This document shows, one piece after another, positions 51,069 to 60,375 of a DNA stretch of 64,000 nucleotides (the stretch's first letter is position 1; every line of letters begins with the position of its first letter). The notes under the pieces were generated by a model. The model saw only the letters and a program-made list of their open reading frames with translations, had not been told where the DNA came from and made no database searches. The DNA comes from Edaphobacter sp. 4G125. GTDB lineage: Bacteria > Acidobacteriota > Terriglobia > Terriglobales > Acidobacteriaceae. A program made the position numbers and the translations under genes. Location of the stretch: positions 3,655,501 to 3,719,500 of the forward strand of contig NZ_CP060393.1 of NCBI RefSeq assembly GCF_014274685.1. The letters are read 5' to 3'.

Positions 51069-52235
51069 TTAATCAAGTCCTACGGTAGCGCGTACCTCGC
51101 GCATCGTCTGGTTAGCGCGAGCATTCGCGCGGGCATTACCGTCTTCAAGAATGGCGTCGAGCTCAGAAGGATGCTGCTCAAAGTATGTGCGCCGCTCGCG
51201 AATAGGAGCAAGCTCGCGGACAAGGTTATCAGCAAGCCAGCTCTTGCATTCGATGCAACCAATGCCTGCCGTCGTGCACCCCTGACGGGCATTTTGTTGC
51301 GTTTCGAGAGGCGAAAAGACCTTATGCAAGTCGAAGACCGGGCAAACATCAGGGTTACCCGGGTCTTCGCGGCGGATGCGCGCCGGATCGGTCACCATCG
51401 TCTTCAATTTGGAGCGAATCTCCGTCTCCGAGTCAGAGAGCAGGATGGTGTTGCCATAACTCTTGGACATCTTTCGACCGTCGGTGCCGGGCAGCTTCGG
51501 GGAAGGTGTCAAAAGAACCTGCGGCTCAGGTAGCACTTCGCGACGACCGAAGCCGCTAAGTTTCTTAGTCTGCTTCGCTGCTTCATAAAGTTCGTGCGCA
51601 GAAAAGACGCTCTTTCTTTTGTCACTTGCCAGCTTGCGAGCCTTCTCCTGAATCGCCCCTATCTCCCAGGGAGCCGCATTGGGGCTGAGGTAAAACTCAC
51701 CGGGAAAGAACTGATTGAAGCGGCGGGCAACCTCGCGTGTCAGTTCAACGTGAGCCACCTGATCCTGCCCAACGGGGACATACGATGCCTGGTAGGTGAG
51801 GATGTCAGCGGATTGCAGAAGGGGATAACCAAGAAAGCCATAGGTGGCGAGATCCTTCTCCTTCAATTGCTCCTGCTGGTCCTTGTACGTGGGGACCCGC
51901 TCAAGCAGACTGAGCGGAGTAATCATGGCCAGCAGATCATTAAGCTCGAAGTGCGCCGGCACCTTGCTCTGCACAAAGATGGCACAGAGCTTGGGATCAA
52001 GACCGGCTGCGAGAAAGTCGAGAGCAACCTCGCGAATGTTCTCCTTAAGTCTGCTGGTGTTGGCATAATCCGTCGTCAGCGCATGATAGTCGGCAATAAA
52101 GAAGTAGCACTCATACTCATGCTGCAGCTTCACCCAGTTATAGAGCGCACCCATATAGTTGCCCAGGTGCAGCTTTCCCGTGGGACGCATGCCGCTCAAA
52201 ATACGCGGACGTGAAGATGAATTGGAATCGGTCAT
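51069..52235 (-). CDS. trpS: TrpS, tryptophanyl-tRNA synthetase
   Basis: This 388-residue class-I aminoacyl-tRNA synthetase has the HIGH-type motif as GKLHLGNYMGAL (about residues 21-32) and the KMSKS loop as RKMSKSYGNT near 247. It is longer than the E. coli protein (334). A C-terminal CxxC (GCTTAGIGCIECKSW, about 330-344) may bind zinc. The start is ATG 52235; TTG 52244 would add three residues. It sits between the site-2 protease and scpA on the same strand, an arrangement seen in several phyla. Confidence 0.94.
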   Translation of the reverse strand: MTDSNSSSRPRILSGMRPTGKLHLGNYMGALYNWVKLQHEYECYFFIADYHALTTDYANTSRLKENIREVALDFLAAGLDPKLCAIFVQSKVPAHFELNDLLAMITPLSLLERVPTYKDQQEQLKEKDLATYGFLGYPLLQSADILTYQASYVPVGQDQVAHVELTREVARRFNQFFPGEFYLSPNAAPWEIGAIQEKARKLASDKRKSVFSAHELYEAAKQTKKLSGFGRREVLPEPQVLLTPSPKLPGTDGRKMSKSYGNTILLSDSETEIRSKLKTMVTDPARIRREDPGNPDVCPVFDLHKVFSPLETQQNARQGCTTAGIGCIECKSWLADNLVRELAPIRERRTYFEQHPSELDAILEDGNARANARANQTMREVRATVGLD

Positions 52236-52267
52236 GATGCTCAAATAACGATGATACGGGAAACGGC

Positions 52268-52969
52268 TTACATTGCTGCCAGAATGCCGTCAAAGGCCGA
52301 TTGCAGCGGGTAGAGAAAGACTCGAAAGATGAATCCACCCGCCAGCAGCATGAAGATCCACAAGGCCAACATCCCCATGCGATCGTAGATCTGCAACGCA
52401 TTATAGGGAAGAAAATGTCGCAAAATGCGGCTACCGTCCAGTGGTGGGAATGGCACCAGGTTGAAAACAAACAGCAGCAGGTTGATCAGGATGATGAAGT
52501 AAAGCAGCAACGCAATGGGAAAGAGCGCGGGAAGATTCTCCGTCGAGACCCCGGGATAATGCATCGCCAGCGCCATCGCAGTAAAGACCGCTACCGTTCC
52601 TCCAGGAATTAGGTGCTTGATAATGAGCAACAGAATCAGTGCTCCGGTTGCCAGCAGAAGATTGCTGATCGGACCCGCAACCGTCACCAGAATGTCGTCG
52701 CGCCTGTAATTCTTAAAATTGCGCCCCGTCACGGGGGTCGGCTTCGCCCATCCAATCAGTGGCCAATGATAAACCAGAGCAATCAGCGGCATCAGCACAG
52801 AACCAAAGGGATCCAGGTGCTTGAGTGGATTCAGCGTGACGCGGCCCAGCATACGGGCCGTAGGATCCCCCAGCCGCCATGCTACCCAGGCATGCGCGCA
52901 CTCATGCACACTGAAGGCAAGGACCAGCGCAACCACCTGGAAGAGGATAAGGACGATGTCCTGGTTCAT
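52268..52969 (-). CDS. Site-2 protease family (M50) membrane metalloprotease
   Basis: This is a 233-residue membrane protein. The zinc motif HECAH (HExxH) lies in a first helix near residues 22-26. NPLKHLDPFGS near 47-57, AGPISN near 99 and NLVPFPPLDGSRIL (third zinc-ligand Asp, near 168-181) follow. It is a short, PDZ-free S2P of the kind encoded beside trpS/scpA. The substrate is unknown; anti-sigma or membrane-protein turnover is possible. The start is ATG 52969. Confidence 0.9.
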   Translation of the reverse strand: MNQDIVLILFQVVALVLAFSVHECAHAWVAWRLGDPTARMLGRVTLNPLKHLDPFGSVLMPLIALVYHWPLIGWAKPTPVTGRNFKNYRRDDILVTVAGPISNLLLATGALILLLIIKHLIPGGTVAVFTAMALAMHYPGVSTENLPALFPIALLLYFIILINLLLFVFNLVPFPPLDGSRILRHFLPYNALQIYDRMGMLALWIFMLLAGGFIFRVFLYPLQSAFDGILAAM

Positions 52970-53015
52970 TCCACTAGCTTAAAGGAAAGATCGCTCCAAC
53001 GAAAACAGCTCCGGA

Positions 53016-53810
53016 TTATGCCCGAGGTCTCTTCTCCCGCTTTACCTTCGCGGGAATCCCCACCGAAACAACTCCAGGCGGAACCGGCTTGGTCGCCAGA
53101 GCCATGGCTCCCACCATCGCGTCTTCCCCCACGTTCGCTCCCGCCAGCACCGTCGAATGATATGTCAGCCGCGCTCTCGGCCCGATCACTGTCGGTTTAT
53201 TCGTAACATCGGCCTGCACATTGATGTCGTGCGTATGCGAATAGATGTTGGCATAGTCCGAAACGCTCGTCCCCTCCCGCAGAATCAACTCGCCACGATC
53301 GTCCAGCATCACGTTTCTGTGGATCGTACAGTTGTCCTCAATTGTCAGGTTGTATCCAAAACTGAACTCGACGTTATGAAAGATCTTCACGCCTTTCCCC
53401 AGTGACTTGAAGATATGTCGGCCCAACATGCAGCGGAAGCGAAACCCCAGCCAGTGATTCAGTCCCAGCGGTGAACGGTCGAACATCTGCCAGAACCAGA
53501 TCAGCGGTTTGCGAATGGAGTATCTTTCGGCATCCACATCGCCGTAATACTCCGGTTCAAGCGTCACATTGCGCGGATCGAAGGCTTCGACGAGCACATG
53601 GCTGCCAAGCTCGCTACTTAGGGTTACCTGGCCGCGACCTCCATGCGGCTTGCCCAGGTAAATCTGGTAAAGTTCATCGCGCACGATCTCAGAACGCCGA
53701 TCGATCGACTGATGCTTCGTGAACTCATCGTTCAACTGTGTAAGCCACCGGCGAAAGATCGCTTCGGCTTCCGGTGTCGGTTTCAGTTCGCGATAGGTGT
53801 ACTGGGGCAT
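53016..53810 (-). CDS. Hexapeptide-repeat (LbH) acyltransferase
   Basis: This is a 264-residue protein. The C-terminal half (about 145-255) shows imperfect left-handed beta-helix hexapeptides (GVKIFHNVEF, NLTIEDNCTIHRNVML, TVIGPRARLTYHSTVLAGAN, VGEDAMVGAMALATKPV) ending in GIPAKVK, as in WbbJ/NodL/maltose O-acetyltransferases; the catalytic His is probably in YSHTHDI near 193. The N-terminal half is less typical. It likely acetylates a sugar of an exopolysaccharide or lipid. The start is ATG 53810. The M50 gene follows 46 bases downstream. Confidence 0.85.
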   Translation of the reverse strand: MPQYTYRELKPTPEAEAIFRRWLTQLNDEFTKHQSIDRRSEIVRDELYQIYLGKPHGGRGQVTLSSELGSHVLVEAFDPRNVTLEPEYYGDVDAERYSIRKPLIWFWQMFDRSPLGLNHWLGFRFRCMLGRHIFKSLGKGVKIFHNVEFSFGYNLTIEDNCTIHRNVMLDDRGELILREGTSVSDYANIYSHTHDINVQADVTNKPTVIGPRARLTYHSTVLAGANVGEDAMVGAMALATKPVPPGVVSVGIPAKVKREKRPRA

Positions 53811-53853
53811 GCATTCTCTCTTTCAAATGACTGACCGGTCTGGCCGTTTAGCT

Positions 53854-54570
53854 CTATTCGATGGCGAAGACCGCGTAAACGGTCGCTGTTTTCGTGATTT
53901 TCTCAGGAGCGATCGCCAGTGGCTTCAGATTGACCCTCGCTGAGCTAGCTGACGCCGTCTCGGTATTAAGCGTTGCGCCAAAAAGCCCTCGGATTGGGAC
54001 CTGATTGCTGGCATAAATCATGGAACCTAATCTACATTTCAATCCTGCAGCATAGCGTTCGGCAACCTTCTGTGCATGAGCGAGAGCCTTCTCCTCTGCT
54101 GCGGCTTCCAAGGCATCCTCATTCTTCAACTTCCATTGAATATTTCCGCTGTTGTTTGCGCCAGCCGAGATAGCCGTATGAAGAACATCAGCTGCCGAGG
54201 ATGCATCGACGGTCACGTTCCATGATTGAGCAAAACGGAAACGCAATCCCTTTGCCGAGTGAATTTTGTCTTCTGCATCGATCTCGGTAAGGCTCTGGTC
54301 CGCACTTTGGATTGCATCTGCGCGGACGCCCGCCGCATGCAGCGCATCGATTACTCGATTCGAGATTCGCGTGGCATCTGCATACGTCTGTTGCTGGTCC
54401 GAGCCATAGGACGTAAACCCTACACTCACGACAGCGGTATCGGATTCGACCTGCGCATCATCGGTAACCGTTACGGCAACAGTACGGTTGTCCTTGCCAA
54501 CAGTGATTGTCTGCGCCAAAGCGCCGACCCCGGCAGACAGCATGATGGAAGTAAGTAATAGTTTTTTCAA
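53854..54570 (-). CDS. SIMPL-domain (DUF541) secreted protein, copy A
   Basis: This 238-residue protein has a Sec signal peptide (MKKLLLTSIMLSAGVGALAQ) and one SIMPL domain: TITVGKDNRTVAVTVTDDAQ near residues 20-39, then the SNRVIDALHAAGV block near 68 and the C-terminal TATVYAVFAIE. SIMPL proteins are periplasmic or outer-membrane associated and linked to stress, without known enzymatic activity. The paralogue directly upstream ends in the same TVYAVFAIE, showing local duplication. The start is ATG 54570. Confidence 0.87.
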   Translation of the reverse strand: MKKLLLTSIMLSAGVGALAQTITVGKDNRTVAVTVTDDAQVESDTAVVSVGFTSYGSDQQQTYADATRISNRVIDALHAAGVRADAIQSADQSLTEIDAEDKIHSAKGLRFRFAQSWNVTVDASSAADVLHTAISAGANNSGNIQWKLKNEDALEAAAEEKALAHAQKVAERYAAGLKCRLGSMIYASNQVPIRGLFGATLNTETASASSARVNLKPLAIAPEKITKTATVYAVFAIE

Positions 54571-54627
54571 GCGGACTCTCCTTACACGCGAGGCGAATAG
54601 TAAACGAGAAGCCCGCCTGAGACAAAG

Positions 54628-55359
54628 TTATTCGATGGCAAACACAGCGTAAACCGTCGCCGATTTTTCAATCTCCCGTGGATTAATTGCCAGCGGTTCC
54701 ACCTTATCCATTGCCATCGGCGCGGCAGCCATAGCTCGGAACATCGGACGCGGCCCGCTGGGCTGAACCTCATTGCTTGCATAGAGCAGAGAGCCCAGCT
54801 TCGCGTTCAGACTGGTCGCCATCTGCTCGGCCTGAGCGTGAGCACGTTTCAGGGCCTTGGCGGCAGCCTCGGCCTCAGGAGCATTCTCATCTTTGAATCC
54901 CCAGTCGATCTGGCCCGATTGGTTGGCCCCAGCTTTCACCGCCACATCCAAAGCCTTGGCTGCATTATCCGCCGCCATCTTTACCGTCCAGCTCTGCTGT
55001 ACCTGGAACTGCCGCTGCGCTTTCTGTGCCTCCGTCAACTTATCCAATTGGTAGTTCTGTACCGGAGTGATCTGCTGGTTCTCGCTCTGGATCGTGTCTT
55101 TTGGGATTCCAGCGTCCGTCAGGGCCTTCATAATCGCATTCGAGACGCGAGAACCATTTGCATAGGCCGTATTGCTATCAGGCCCATACGCTATAAAGCC
55201 GATGTGCAGGGTCGCCTGATCTGCAATCGCAGTGACCTTATCCGTCGCCGTAATGGCGATGGTGCGGTTCTCCTTGTTCACCTGGATCGTCTGGGCTGCA
55301 CTGGAAACAACAGCAGGAATCAGGACGGCGGACAACGCAACTGCTCGGAATCGAATCAT
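54628..55359 (-). CDS. SIMPL-domain (DUF541) secreted protein, copy B
   Basis: This 243-residue protein has a signal peptide (residues 1-23, ending in SSAAQ). The SIMPL core is TIQVNKENRTIAITATDKV near 24-42, with SNAIMKALTDAGIPKDTI near 79 and the same TVYAVFAIE end as copy A. It shares length and layout with copy A, with moderate identity, so the duplication is old. Its start ATG (55359) overlaps the stop of the 60-residue basic protein gene in an ATGA, indicating coupling. Confidence 0.87.
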   Translation of the reverse strand: MIRFRAVALSAVLIPAVVSSAAQTIQVNKENRTIAITATDKVTAIADQATLHIGFIAYGPDSNTAYANGSRVSNAIMKALTDAGIPKDTIQSENQQITPVQNYQLDKLTEAQKAQRQFQVQQSWTVKMAADNAAKALDVAVKAGANQSGQIDWGFKDENAPEAEAAAKALKRAHAQAEQMATSLNAKLGSLLYASNEVQPSGPRPMFRAMAAAPMAMDKVEPLAINPREIEKSATVYAVFAIE

Positions 55360-55538
55360 GCTTCTTCTCCTGTCTTGTTCATCAGATTGGCTAACGTCTC
55401 TTTATATTTGGGCTGGTTTATGCGCTTCTGCTTCGGATCTGGAAGTACGCGCTCCGAGGGAGGCGTGCCCACGCGTTCCCGGGCATTGGACTTCACGGCT
55501 TTCACGGCGGAAAAGACCTTCTTCTTCGCTTTGCCCAT
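55356..55538 (-). CDS. Small basic protein of unknown function, coupled to the SIMPL gene
   Basis: This 60-residue protein begins MGKAKKKVFSAVKAVKSNAR and continues with a Pro/Lys/Gln-rich middle and a helical end (YKETLANLMNKTGEEA). It is strongly basic, with no signal peptide or domain. AAGGAG lies seven bases before ATG 55538, and its stop overlaps the SIMPL start (ATGA). The open frame runs longer upstream, but that part is not protein-like and lacks a ribosome site. Basic composition hints at nucleic-acid or ribosome binding, but that is a guess. Confidence 0.65.
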   Translation of the reverse strand: MGKAKKKVFSAVKAVKSNARERVGTPPSERVLPDPKQKRINQPKYKETLANLMNKTGEEA

Positions 55539-55680
55539 GCCGCGCTCCTTGGGACCTCTGCCAGAACTGCTGCATGGCCCTCTGCGATTATGCAATACTC
55601 TTGTTCTCGCAGTCTGGTAACCACCAGACCGCACAACGTCTGCGGATTCCAACGACGCGGCGCTGATGGTGAGGTGCAGG

Positions 55681-55953
55681 ATGGAAGAACGGGATTTTTT
55701 CGACGAGCGTGCGGAACAACGAACCCACACGATGACTTGCCCGCACTGTGGACAGCAGGCGGAATATGAACTGAGCTGGATCGTACGCAGGAAGAAAAAT
55801 CAGCTTCCCAACTGGGCAGACGATCGCGATCGTGCACGCTTTGCCAAAGCCCAGAGCTACATGGTGCGTCGCGATGATATGGTCGGCTGCAAAAATGCTC
55901 GCTGTCGCAAACGTTTCGACGTCGCTGGAATTCAATCGGTCGCCTTTATCTAA
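55681..55953 (+). CDS. Small zinc-ribbon protein of unknown function
   Basis: This is a 90-residue protein. A CPHCGQQAEYE knuckle (Cys-x2-Cys, about residues 20-30) and a CKNARC pair (about 70-75) could together bind zinc. The remainder is charged, rich in Arg and Asp. No signal peptide or recognised family is seen. The start is ATG 55681 with GAGG about four bases upstream; GTG 55666 is an alternative. It is divergent from the small basic protein gene. Confidence 0.65.
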   Translation: MEERDFFDERAEQRTHTMTCPHCGQQAEYELSWIVRRKKNQLPNWADDRDRARFAKAQSYMVRRDDMVGCKNARCRKRFDVAGIQSVAFI

Positions 55954-56160
55954 TGCCTCTGAAGGCACCTCGTCCGTCGGCGATTATTTTCTGCCCACGC
56001 ACTTTACGGATGAATCGTCATTCAGCTATTCTTTCCGCCTGCTGGACGGAGACTCCTCTTTGGACCGCACAGGAAGGGAAGAACTTGGAACTATGTTTTA
56101 ATGGAACCGAGCGGATACTTTCCTGAACCGCAGAACATCCAGGGAGACGTAAAAGGAATC

Positions 56161-56445
56161 ATGGCTAACACGCTGCTGCCCATCGAAGAACGAAACCTGA
56201 ACCCCGAAGAGGTCGAACAGCTGGATCGGCGCCGCCGTCGCGGTCAGCTTTTCCTGGTCATCGGCTTCCAGTGCCTCATCGTCTCCATTCTGGTGACGGT
56301 CTGGGCCGGGCAGGACTTTACCCTCTCACCGGGCTGGGCACACCCCATGGTCTATTGGGATGTCCTCACGGGAATTCTGGCCGTGTTTTTCCTGCTTGCT
56401 GGTCTTCGCCTGCGCCGCGGCACCACAGAGTTCCTTAGCTACTAA
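56161..56445 (+). CDS. Small membrane protein of unknown function
   Basis: This 94-residue protein has a charged N-terminus (EERNLNPEEVEQLDRRRRR) followed by two transmembrane helices (about 28-46 and 66-84), so both ends are probably cytoplasmic. No family is recognised. The start is ATG 56161, four bases after AAAGGA; an upstream ATG at 56101 has no ribosome site. It precedes the EMO-etf operon. Confidence 0.6.
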   Translation: MANTLLPIEERNLNPEEVEQLDRRRRRGQLFLVIGFQCLIVSILVTVWAGQDFTLSPGWAHPMVYWDVLTGILAVFFLLAGLRLRRGTTEFLSY

Positions 56446-56517
56446 GGAACTCCGTCAGCCTCGGAAGATTCGGAAAGAGCGGACAGGCACCCGTGCTCTG
56501 CTCGCGGACAGGTTCGG

Positions 56518-58533
56518 ATGGTTGCTGAGGCTCTCCAGTTGACACCGGGAACCCGTTATTACGCGGGTTCCGTCCTTCTTCTCCATATCAGACACTCTTC
56601 TCTTCTCCCTTCCACATTGGCGGAACCCGGCCATTTCCCGGCTATCGAATCCATCCTCCTCGCCATCGGAATTCTGGTTTCCTCCGTCCTCTTCTTCTGG
56701 CGTTTTAGCCCCATCCTCCGCAACATCCTCCGTTCGAAAAAAGACGCGAACTTCTCGCTCTTTCCCCTCAGCGGCCGTGTCTGGGACTTCTTCTGGGAGG
56801 TTCTTTGCCAGGGAAAGGTCATCCGCCAACGCCCTCTCCCCGGTCTAGCCCATGCTTTCGTCTTCTGGGGATTCCTCGCCTTCGCCCTCGTCAGTCTCAA
56901 CCACATCGCCACCGGCTTCGGCCTCAGATTCCTCTCTCCCACCAGCATCCTCGGAGGGTTCTACTTCCTCTTCGCTGCTGTCTGGGCTCTGCTCGTCGCC
57001 GTTTCTATTGCCGGACTGTTTATTCGCCGCTTCTTCATCCGTCCCATCTGGCTTGGAGAGAAACTCTCCTACGAATCCGGAGTCATTGCTCTCCTGATCT
57101 TCCTCCTGATGGCCACCTATCTGGCAGCCTTCTTTGTCACGAACGGTGGAGCAGCTGTAAAGTCGCTATGGTGGGCCCATACACTGACCCTGCTGATCTT
57201 TCTCCCTCTCATCCCGCACACCAAGCACCTGCATCTCGTTCTCAGTCCGCTAACCGTCTTTCTCAAGAACGGTGGTTTCTCGACAATCCCCCCTCTGAGC
57301 GACGATGAAGACTTCGGCCTGGTCGCCGGAAAGGACATTACCCAGCTCGTTTCTCTCCAGACCTATAGCTGCGTCGAGTGCGGCCGCTGCACCGAACACT
57401 GCCCTGCTGCCAATACAGGCAAGCTACTCAATCCAAAAGAGATCATCCTTGGAATGCGTGGCTATCTCAACGAGTTCGGCCCAGCATCCGACAACCCGCT
57501 CCTGACGGAGCAACGCATCCCGTCTCCCGACAATCCGCCCGCTCCGTATCTCAGCATGGAGGCCGCCTTCCAGTGCACCACCTGCGGTTCCTGCGAGTAC
57601 CAGTGCCCTGTGGGCATCCAGCATGTCCCGATTATCGTCGGCCTGCGCCGCGGAGCCACCAATACCGGTGCGTGGGAAGACGATTACGGCACCAAGCTCT
57701 TCCTTGCCCTCGAAAAGCACGGCAATGCGCTCGGCCTCAGCGCAATAGAGCGTGACAAATTCATACAGAAGCAAGCCTTTCCCATCTTCGACGGCACTCA
57801 GGAATACTGCCTCTGGCTCGGCTGCATGGGAAGCTACGACCCCAAGGGCCGCGAGATCATCGCCGACTTCGCTCGCGTCATGCAGCACCTAGGAACCACC
57901 TTCGGCGTCCTCAAGAAAGAGAAATGCACTGGCGACCCTGCCCGACGCCTCGGTAACGATCTCGTCTTCCAGACCCTTGCCGAGTCTGGCCTCAAATCCT
58001 TCGAGACCGCCAGGGTTCAGAAGATCGTCGCCATCTGCCCCCACTGCGTCCGCACCATCGCCAACGACTGGCGCGAGTTCGGCATCGCACCCCAGATCGA
58101 GCACCACTCCGAGTTCATGGCCCGCCACCGCGACCGCCTGCCCCAACAGTCCGGCGACAGCATCGTCTACCACGACCCCTGCTACCTCGGCCGCTACCAG
58201 GAGATCTACGAAGAACCCCGCGCCGTCGTCGCCCGGGCTGGCACCCTCGTCGAAGCCCCGCGCTCCCACGAGCGCAGCTTCTGCTGCGGAGCCGGCGGCG
58301 GACTCGCCTTCCTCGGCGAAGAGAAGGGCGAGCGCGTCAGCCATGTCCGCGCCAAAGAACTCGCAGGCACAGGCGCGAAGGTCGTCGGCACAGCCTGCCC
58401 CTTCTGCAATACCATGTTCCGCGATGCACTCACCGCCGTTAGCGAAGCGCCACCACAACTTCTCGATATCGCCCAACTAACCGCCCGCGCATTACCTGCA
58501 TCACAGCCACAAGTTTCTGGAGGAACCGAGTGA
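56518..58533 (+). CDS. Membrane-bound ETF:menaquinone oxidoreductase (EMO / EtfD-type, heterodisulfide-reductase-like)
   Basis: This is a 671-residue protein. An N-terminal nitrate-reductase-gamma-like membrane domain (about residues 44-250, five or six helices with His for b-heme) is followed by two 4Fe-4S motifs, CVECGRCTEHCP near 285-296 and CTTCGSCEYQCP near 353-364, and CCG domains with a canonical HDPCYLGRY...FCCGAGGG near 546-590. This is the EtfD/EMO pattern: electrons from EtfAB pass to menaquinone. It overlaps etfB by 4 bases (GTGA). The start is uncertain: residues 1-33 look non-coding and span a terminator-like hairpin (56546-56571), so TTG 56617 is a good alternative. Confidence 0.9.
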   Translation: MVAEALQLTPGTRYYAGSVLLLHIRHSSLLPSTLAEPGHFPAIESILLAIGILVSSVLFFWRFSPILRNILRSKKDANFSLFPLSGRVWDFFWEVLCQGKVIRQRPLPGLAHAFVFWGFLAFALVSLNHIATGFGLRFLSPTSILGGFYFLFAAVWALLVAVSIAGLFIRRFFIRPIWLGEKLSYESGVIALLIFLLMATYLAAFFVTNGGAAVKSLWWAHTLTLLIFLPLIPHTKHLHLVLSPLTVFLKNGGFSTIPPLSDDEDFGLVAGKDITQLVSLQTYSCVECGRCTEHCPAANTGKLLNPKEIILGMRGYLNEFGPASDNPLLTEQRIPSPDNPPAPYLSMEAAFQCTTCGSCEYQCPVGIQHVPIIVGLRRGATNTGAWEDDYGTKLFLALEKHGNALGLSAIERDKFIQKQAFPIFDGTQEYCLWLGCMGSYDPKGREIIADFARVMQHLGTTFGVLKKEKCTGDPARRLGNDLVFQTLAESGLKSFETARVQKIVAICPHCVRTIANDWREFGIAPQIEHHSEFMARHRDRLPQQSGDSIVYHDPCYLGRYQEIYEEPRAVVARAGTLVEAPRSHERSFCCGAGGGLAFLGEEKGERVSHVRAKELAGTGAKVVGTACPFCNTMFRDALTAVSEAPPQLLDIAQLTARALPASQPQVSGGTE

Positions 58534-59297
58534 AGATCGTAGTAGCCATCAAACAGGTCCCCGAGCGCGACGCTCCCATCCACATCGCCTCCAACGGCAG
58601 GTGGATCGACGACGCCGACCTCAACTACACCATCAACGAGCCCGACGCCTATGCCCTCGAAGAGGCCCTCCAACTCAAAGAGAAAAACGGCACCGGCGAG
58701 GTCATCGTCGTCTGCGCCGGCCCTGAGCGCGTCCAGTCCACTCTGCGCGAGGCACTCGCCAAGGGCGCTGACCGCGCCATCCACATCGAGGCCGAAGACC
58801 TCACCGGACTCGACACCCTGGGCATCGCCCAGATCCTCGCCGACGCCATCAAACCCGAGTCTCCCGACCTCATTCTCACCGGACTCCAGTCCGACGATCT
58901 CGGCCTCGGACAGACTGGCGTTGTCCTCGCTGAGCTGCTTGGCATCCCACACGCCACCATCATCATGCACGTCGAGCCAACAAGTACGGGTCTAAAGGTC
59001 AAACGCGAGCTCGAAGACGGCTGGTTCCAGCACGTCGAGATGCCCCTTCCCACGCTGCTTACCATCCAGTCAGGTGGCAACAAACTCCGTTACGCCACAC
59101 TCATGGGCATCAAAAAAGCCAAAACCAAGGAGCTTAAGACCGTCGCGGCCTCAGCCTCTACTGCCGCTTCAGCGGTCACGCTTGATCGCGTCTACCTTCC
59201 CGAGAAACAGAAGAAGACCGAGATGCTGACCGGCTCTCCGTCTGAGATCGCAACCAAGATCGTAGAAAAATTGAAGTTCGAAGTGAGGGTTTTATGA
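58530..59297 (+). CDS. etfB: EtfB, electron transfer flavoprotein subunit beta
   Basis: This 255-residue subunit holds AMP and the docking surface for acyl-CoA dehydrogenases. The start KIVVAIKQVPERDAPI, the NEPDAYALEEALQLKE segment near 36-51, ADAIKPESPDLILTGLQSDD near 108-127 and the recognition-loop segment LPTLLTIQSGGNKLRYATL near 172-190 are typical. The start is GTG 58530, with GGAGG upstream, overlapping the EMO stop. It acts as a dimer with EtfA, encoded next. Confidence 0.95.
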   Translation: MKIVVAIKQVPERDAPIHIASNGRWIDDADLNYTINEPDAYALEEALQLKEKNGTGEVIVVCAGPERVQSTLREALAKGADRAIHIEAEDLTGLDTLGIAQILADAIKPESPDLILTGLQSDDLGLGQTGVVLAELLGIPHATIIMHVEPTSTGLKVKRELEDGWFQHVEMPLPTLLTIQSGGNKLRYATLMGIKKAKTKELKTVAASASTAASAVTLDRVYLPEKQKKTEMLTGSPSEIATKIVEKLKFEVRVL

Positions 59298-60277
59298 GCG
59301 GAGTTCTCGTCATCCTGGAGCAACGCTCCGGTACCTGGAATCGCATGAGCTATGAGGCCGTCGCCGCAGGCCGCGCTCTCGCCGAAAAGACCGGTCAGCC
59401 ACTTGCCGTAGCGACTCTCGCAGGTAAAGGCGCCGCGCTCTCCTGGCAAATCGGCGGGCAACCCACTACTGCTTATCTCGTTGAGCACGAGTTGCTCGAG
59501 CCATACACTTCGGACGCATACGTTATCGCGCTCGAGCAGCTAATCAAGAAGCTGGAACCCTCCTACGTTCTCTTCCCACATACCTACCAGGTCCGCGACT
59601 TCGCCCCCGCGCTCGCGACACGCTTCAAACAAGTCCTCATCAGCGACGTCATCGCCATCCGCTATGACTCAGCTGGCTCCGCGGGCCCCGTCTTCGTCCG
59701 GCAGCTTTTCCAGGGCAAGCTCAACGCCGACTATCGTCACGCCGGAACCGGCCCCTGCTTCGTCTCTCTCCAGGCCGGCAGCTTCCGCGCCGATGAATCC
59801 ACTTCCTCAGGTACTCCTGAAACTTTTACTCCACAACTTGAAGCCTCGCAGATCCGCAACAAGCCCGGCGAACGTTTCCGCGAATCTGGGCAGACCGTCG
59901 ATCTTACTCAGGCTCCCGTCATCGTCTCTGTCGGCCGGGGCATCGGCGAGCAAGATAATCTTCCAATCGTGGAAGAGCTCGCCCAGGCCCTCGGGGCCGA
60001 GCTCGCCGCCTCGCGTCCTATCTGCGATAACGGCTGGCTTCCCATGGAGCGGCAGGTCGGCAGCTCCGGCCAGACCGTTTCACCGAAACTCTATCTCGCC
60101 ATCGGTATCAGCGGAGCGATCCAGCATCTGGTTGGGATGAAAGGCTCCAAATCTGTTATCGCAATCAACAAAGACGAGAATGCGCCGATCTTCGAAGTCG
60201 CCGATTACGGAGTCGTCGGCGATCTCTTCGAGATTGTTCCTGAACTGACCAAGGCAATCCAAACGGCCAAAGCATAG
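59294..60277 (+). CDS. etfA: EtfA, electron transfer flavoprotein subunit alpha
   Basis: This 327-residue subunit binds FAD and forms ETF with EtfB. The C-terminal FAD-binding domain shows [20 protein letters not shown] (about 213-232), [12 protein letters not shown] near 240, a [20 protein letters not shown] segment near 255, and [20 protein letters not shown] near 291. The conserved NKD and YGVVGD close the site. The start is ATG 59294, overlapping etfB by 4 bases. The three-gene operon links fatty-acid or amino-acid oxidation to the quinone pool. Confidence 0.95.
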   Translation: MSGVLVILEQRSGTWNRMSYEAVAAGRALAEKTGQPLAVATLAGKGAALSWQIGGQPTTAYLVEHELLEPYTSDAYVIALEQLIKKLEPSYVLFPHTYQVRDFAPALATRFKQVLISDVIAIRYDSAGSAGPVFVRQLFQGKLNADYRHAGTGPCFVSLQAGSFRADESTSSGTPETFTPQLEASQIRNKPGERFRESGQTVDLTQAPVIVSVGRGIGEQDNLPIVEELAQALGAELAASRPICDNGWLPMERQVGSSGQTVSPKLYLAIGISGAIQHLVGMKGSKSVIAINKDENAPIFEVADYGVVGDLFEIVPELTKAIQTAKA

Positions 60278-60375
60278 AAATCTCTCGCGGTTTGTCCTTG
60301 CATCTATACTGAAGGCCTGTTCCACTTGTTTCGTTTTTCTGGCCACGCGCATCGAATAAATGAAAGACGAGGGCC

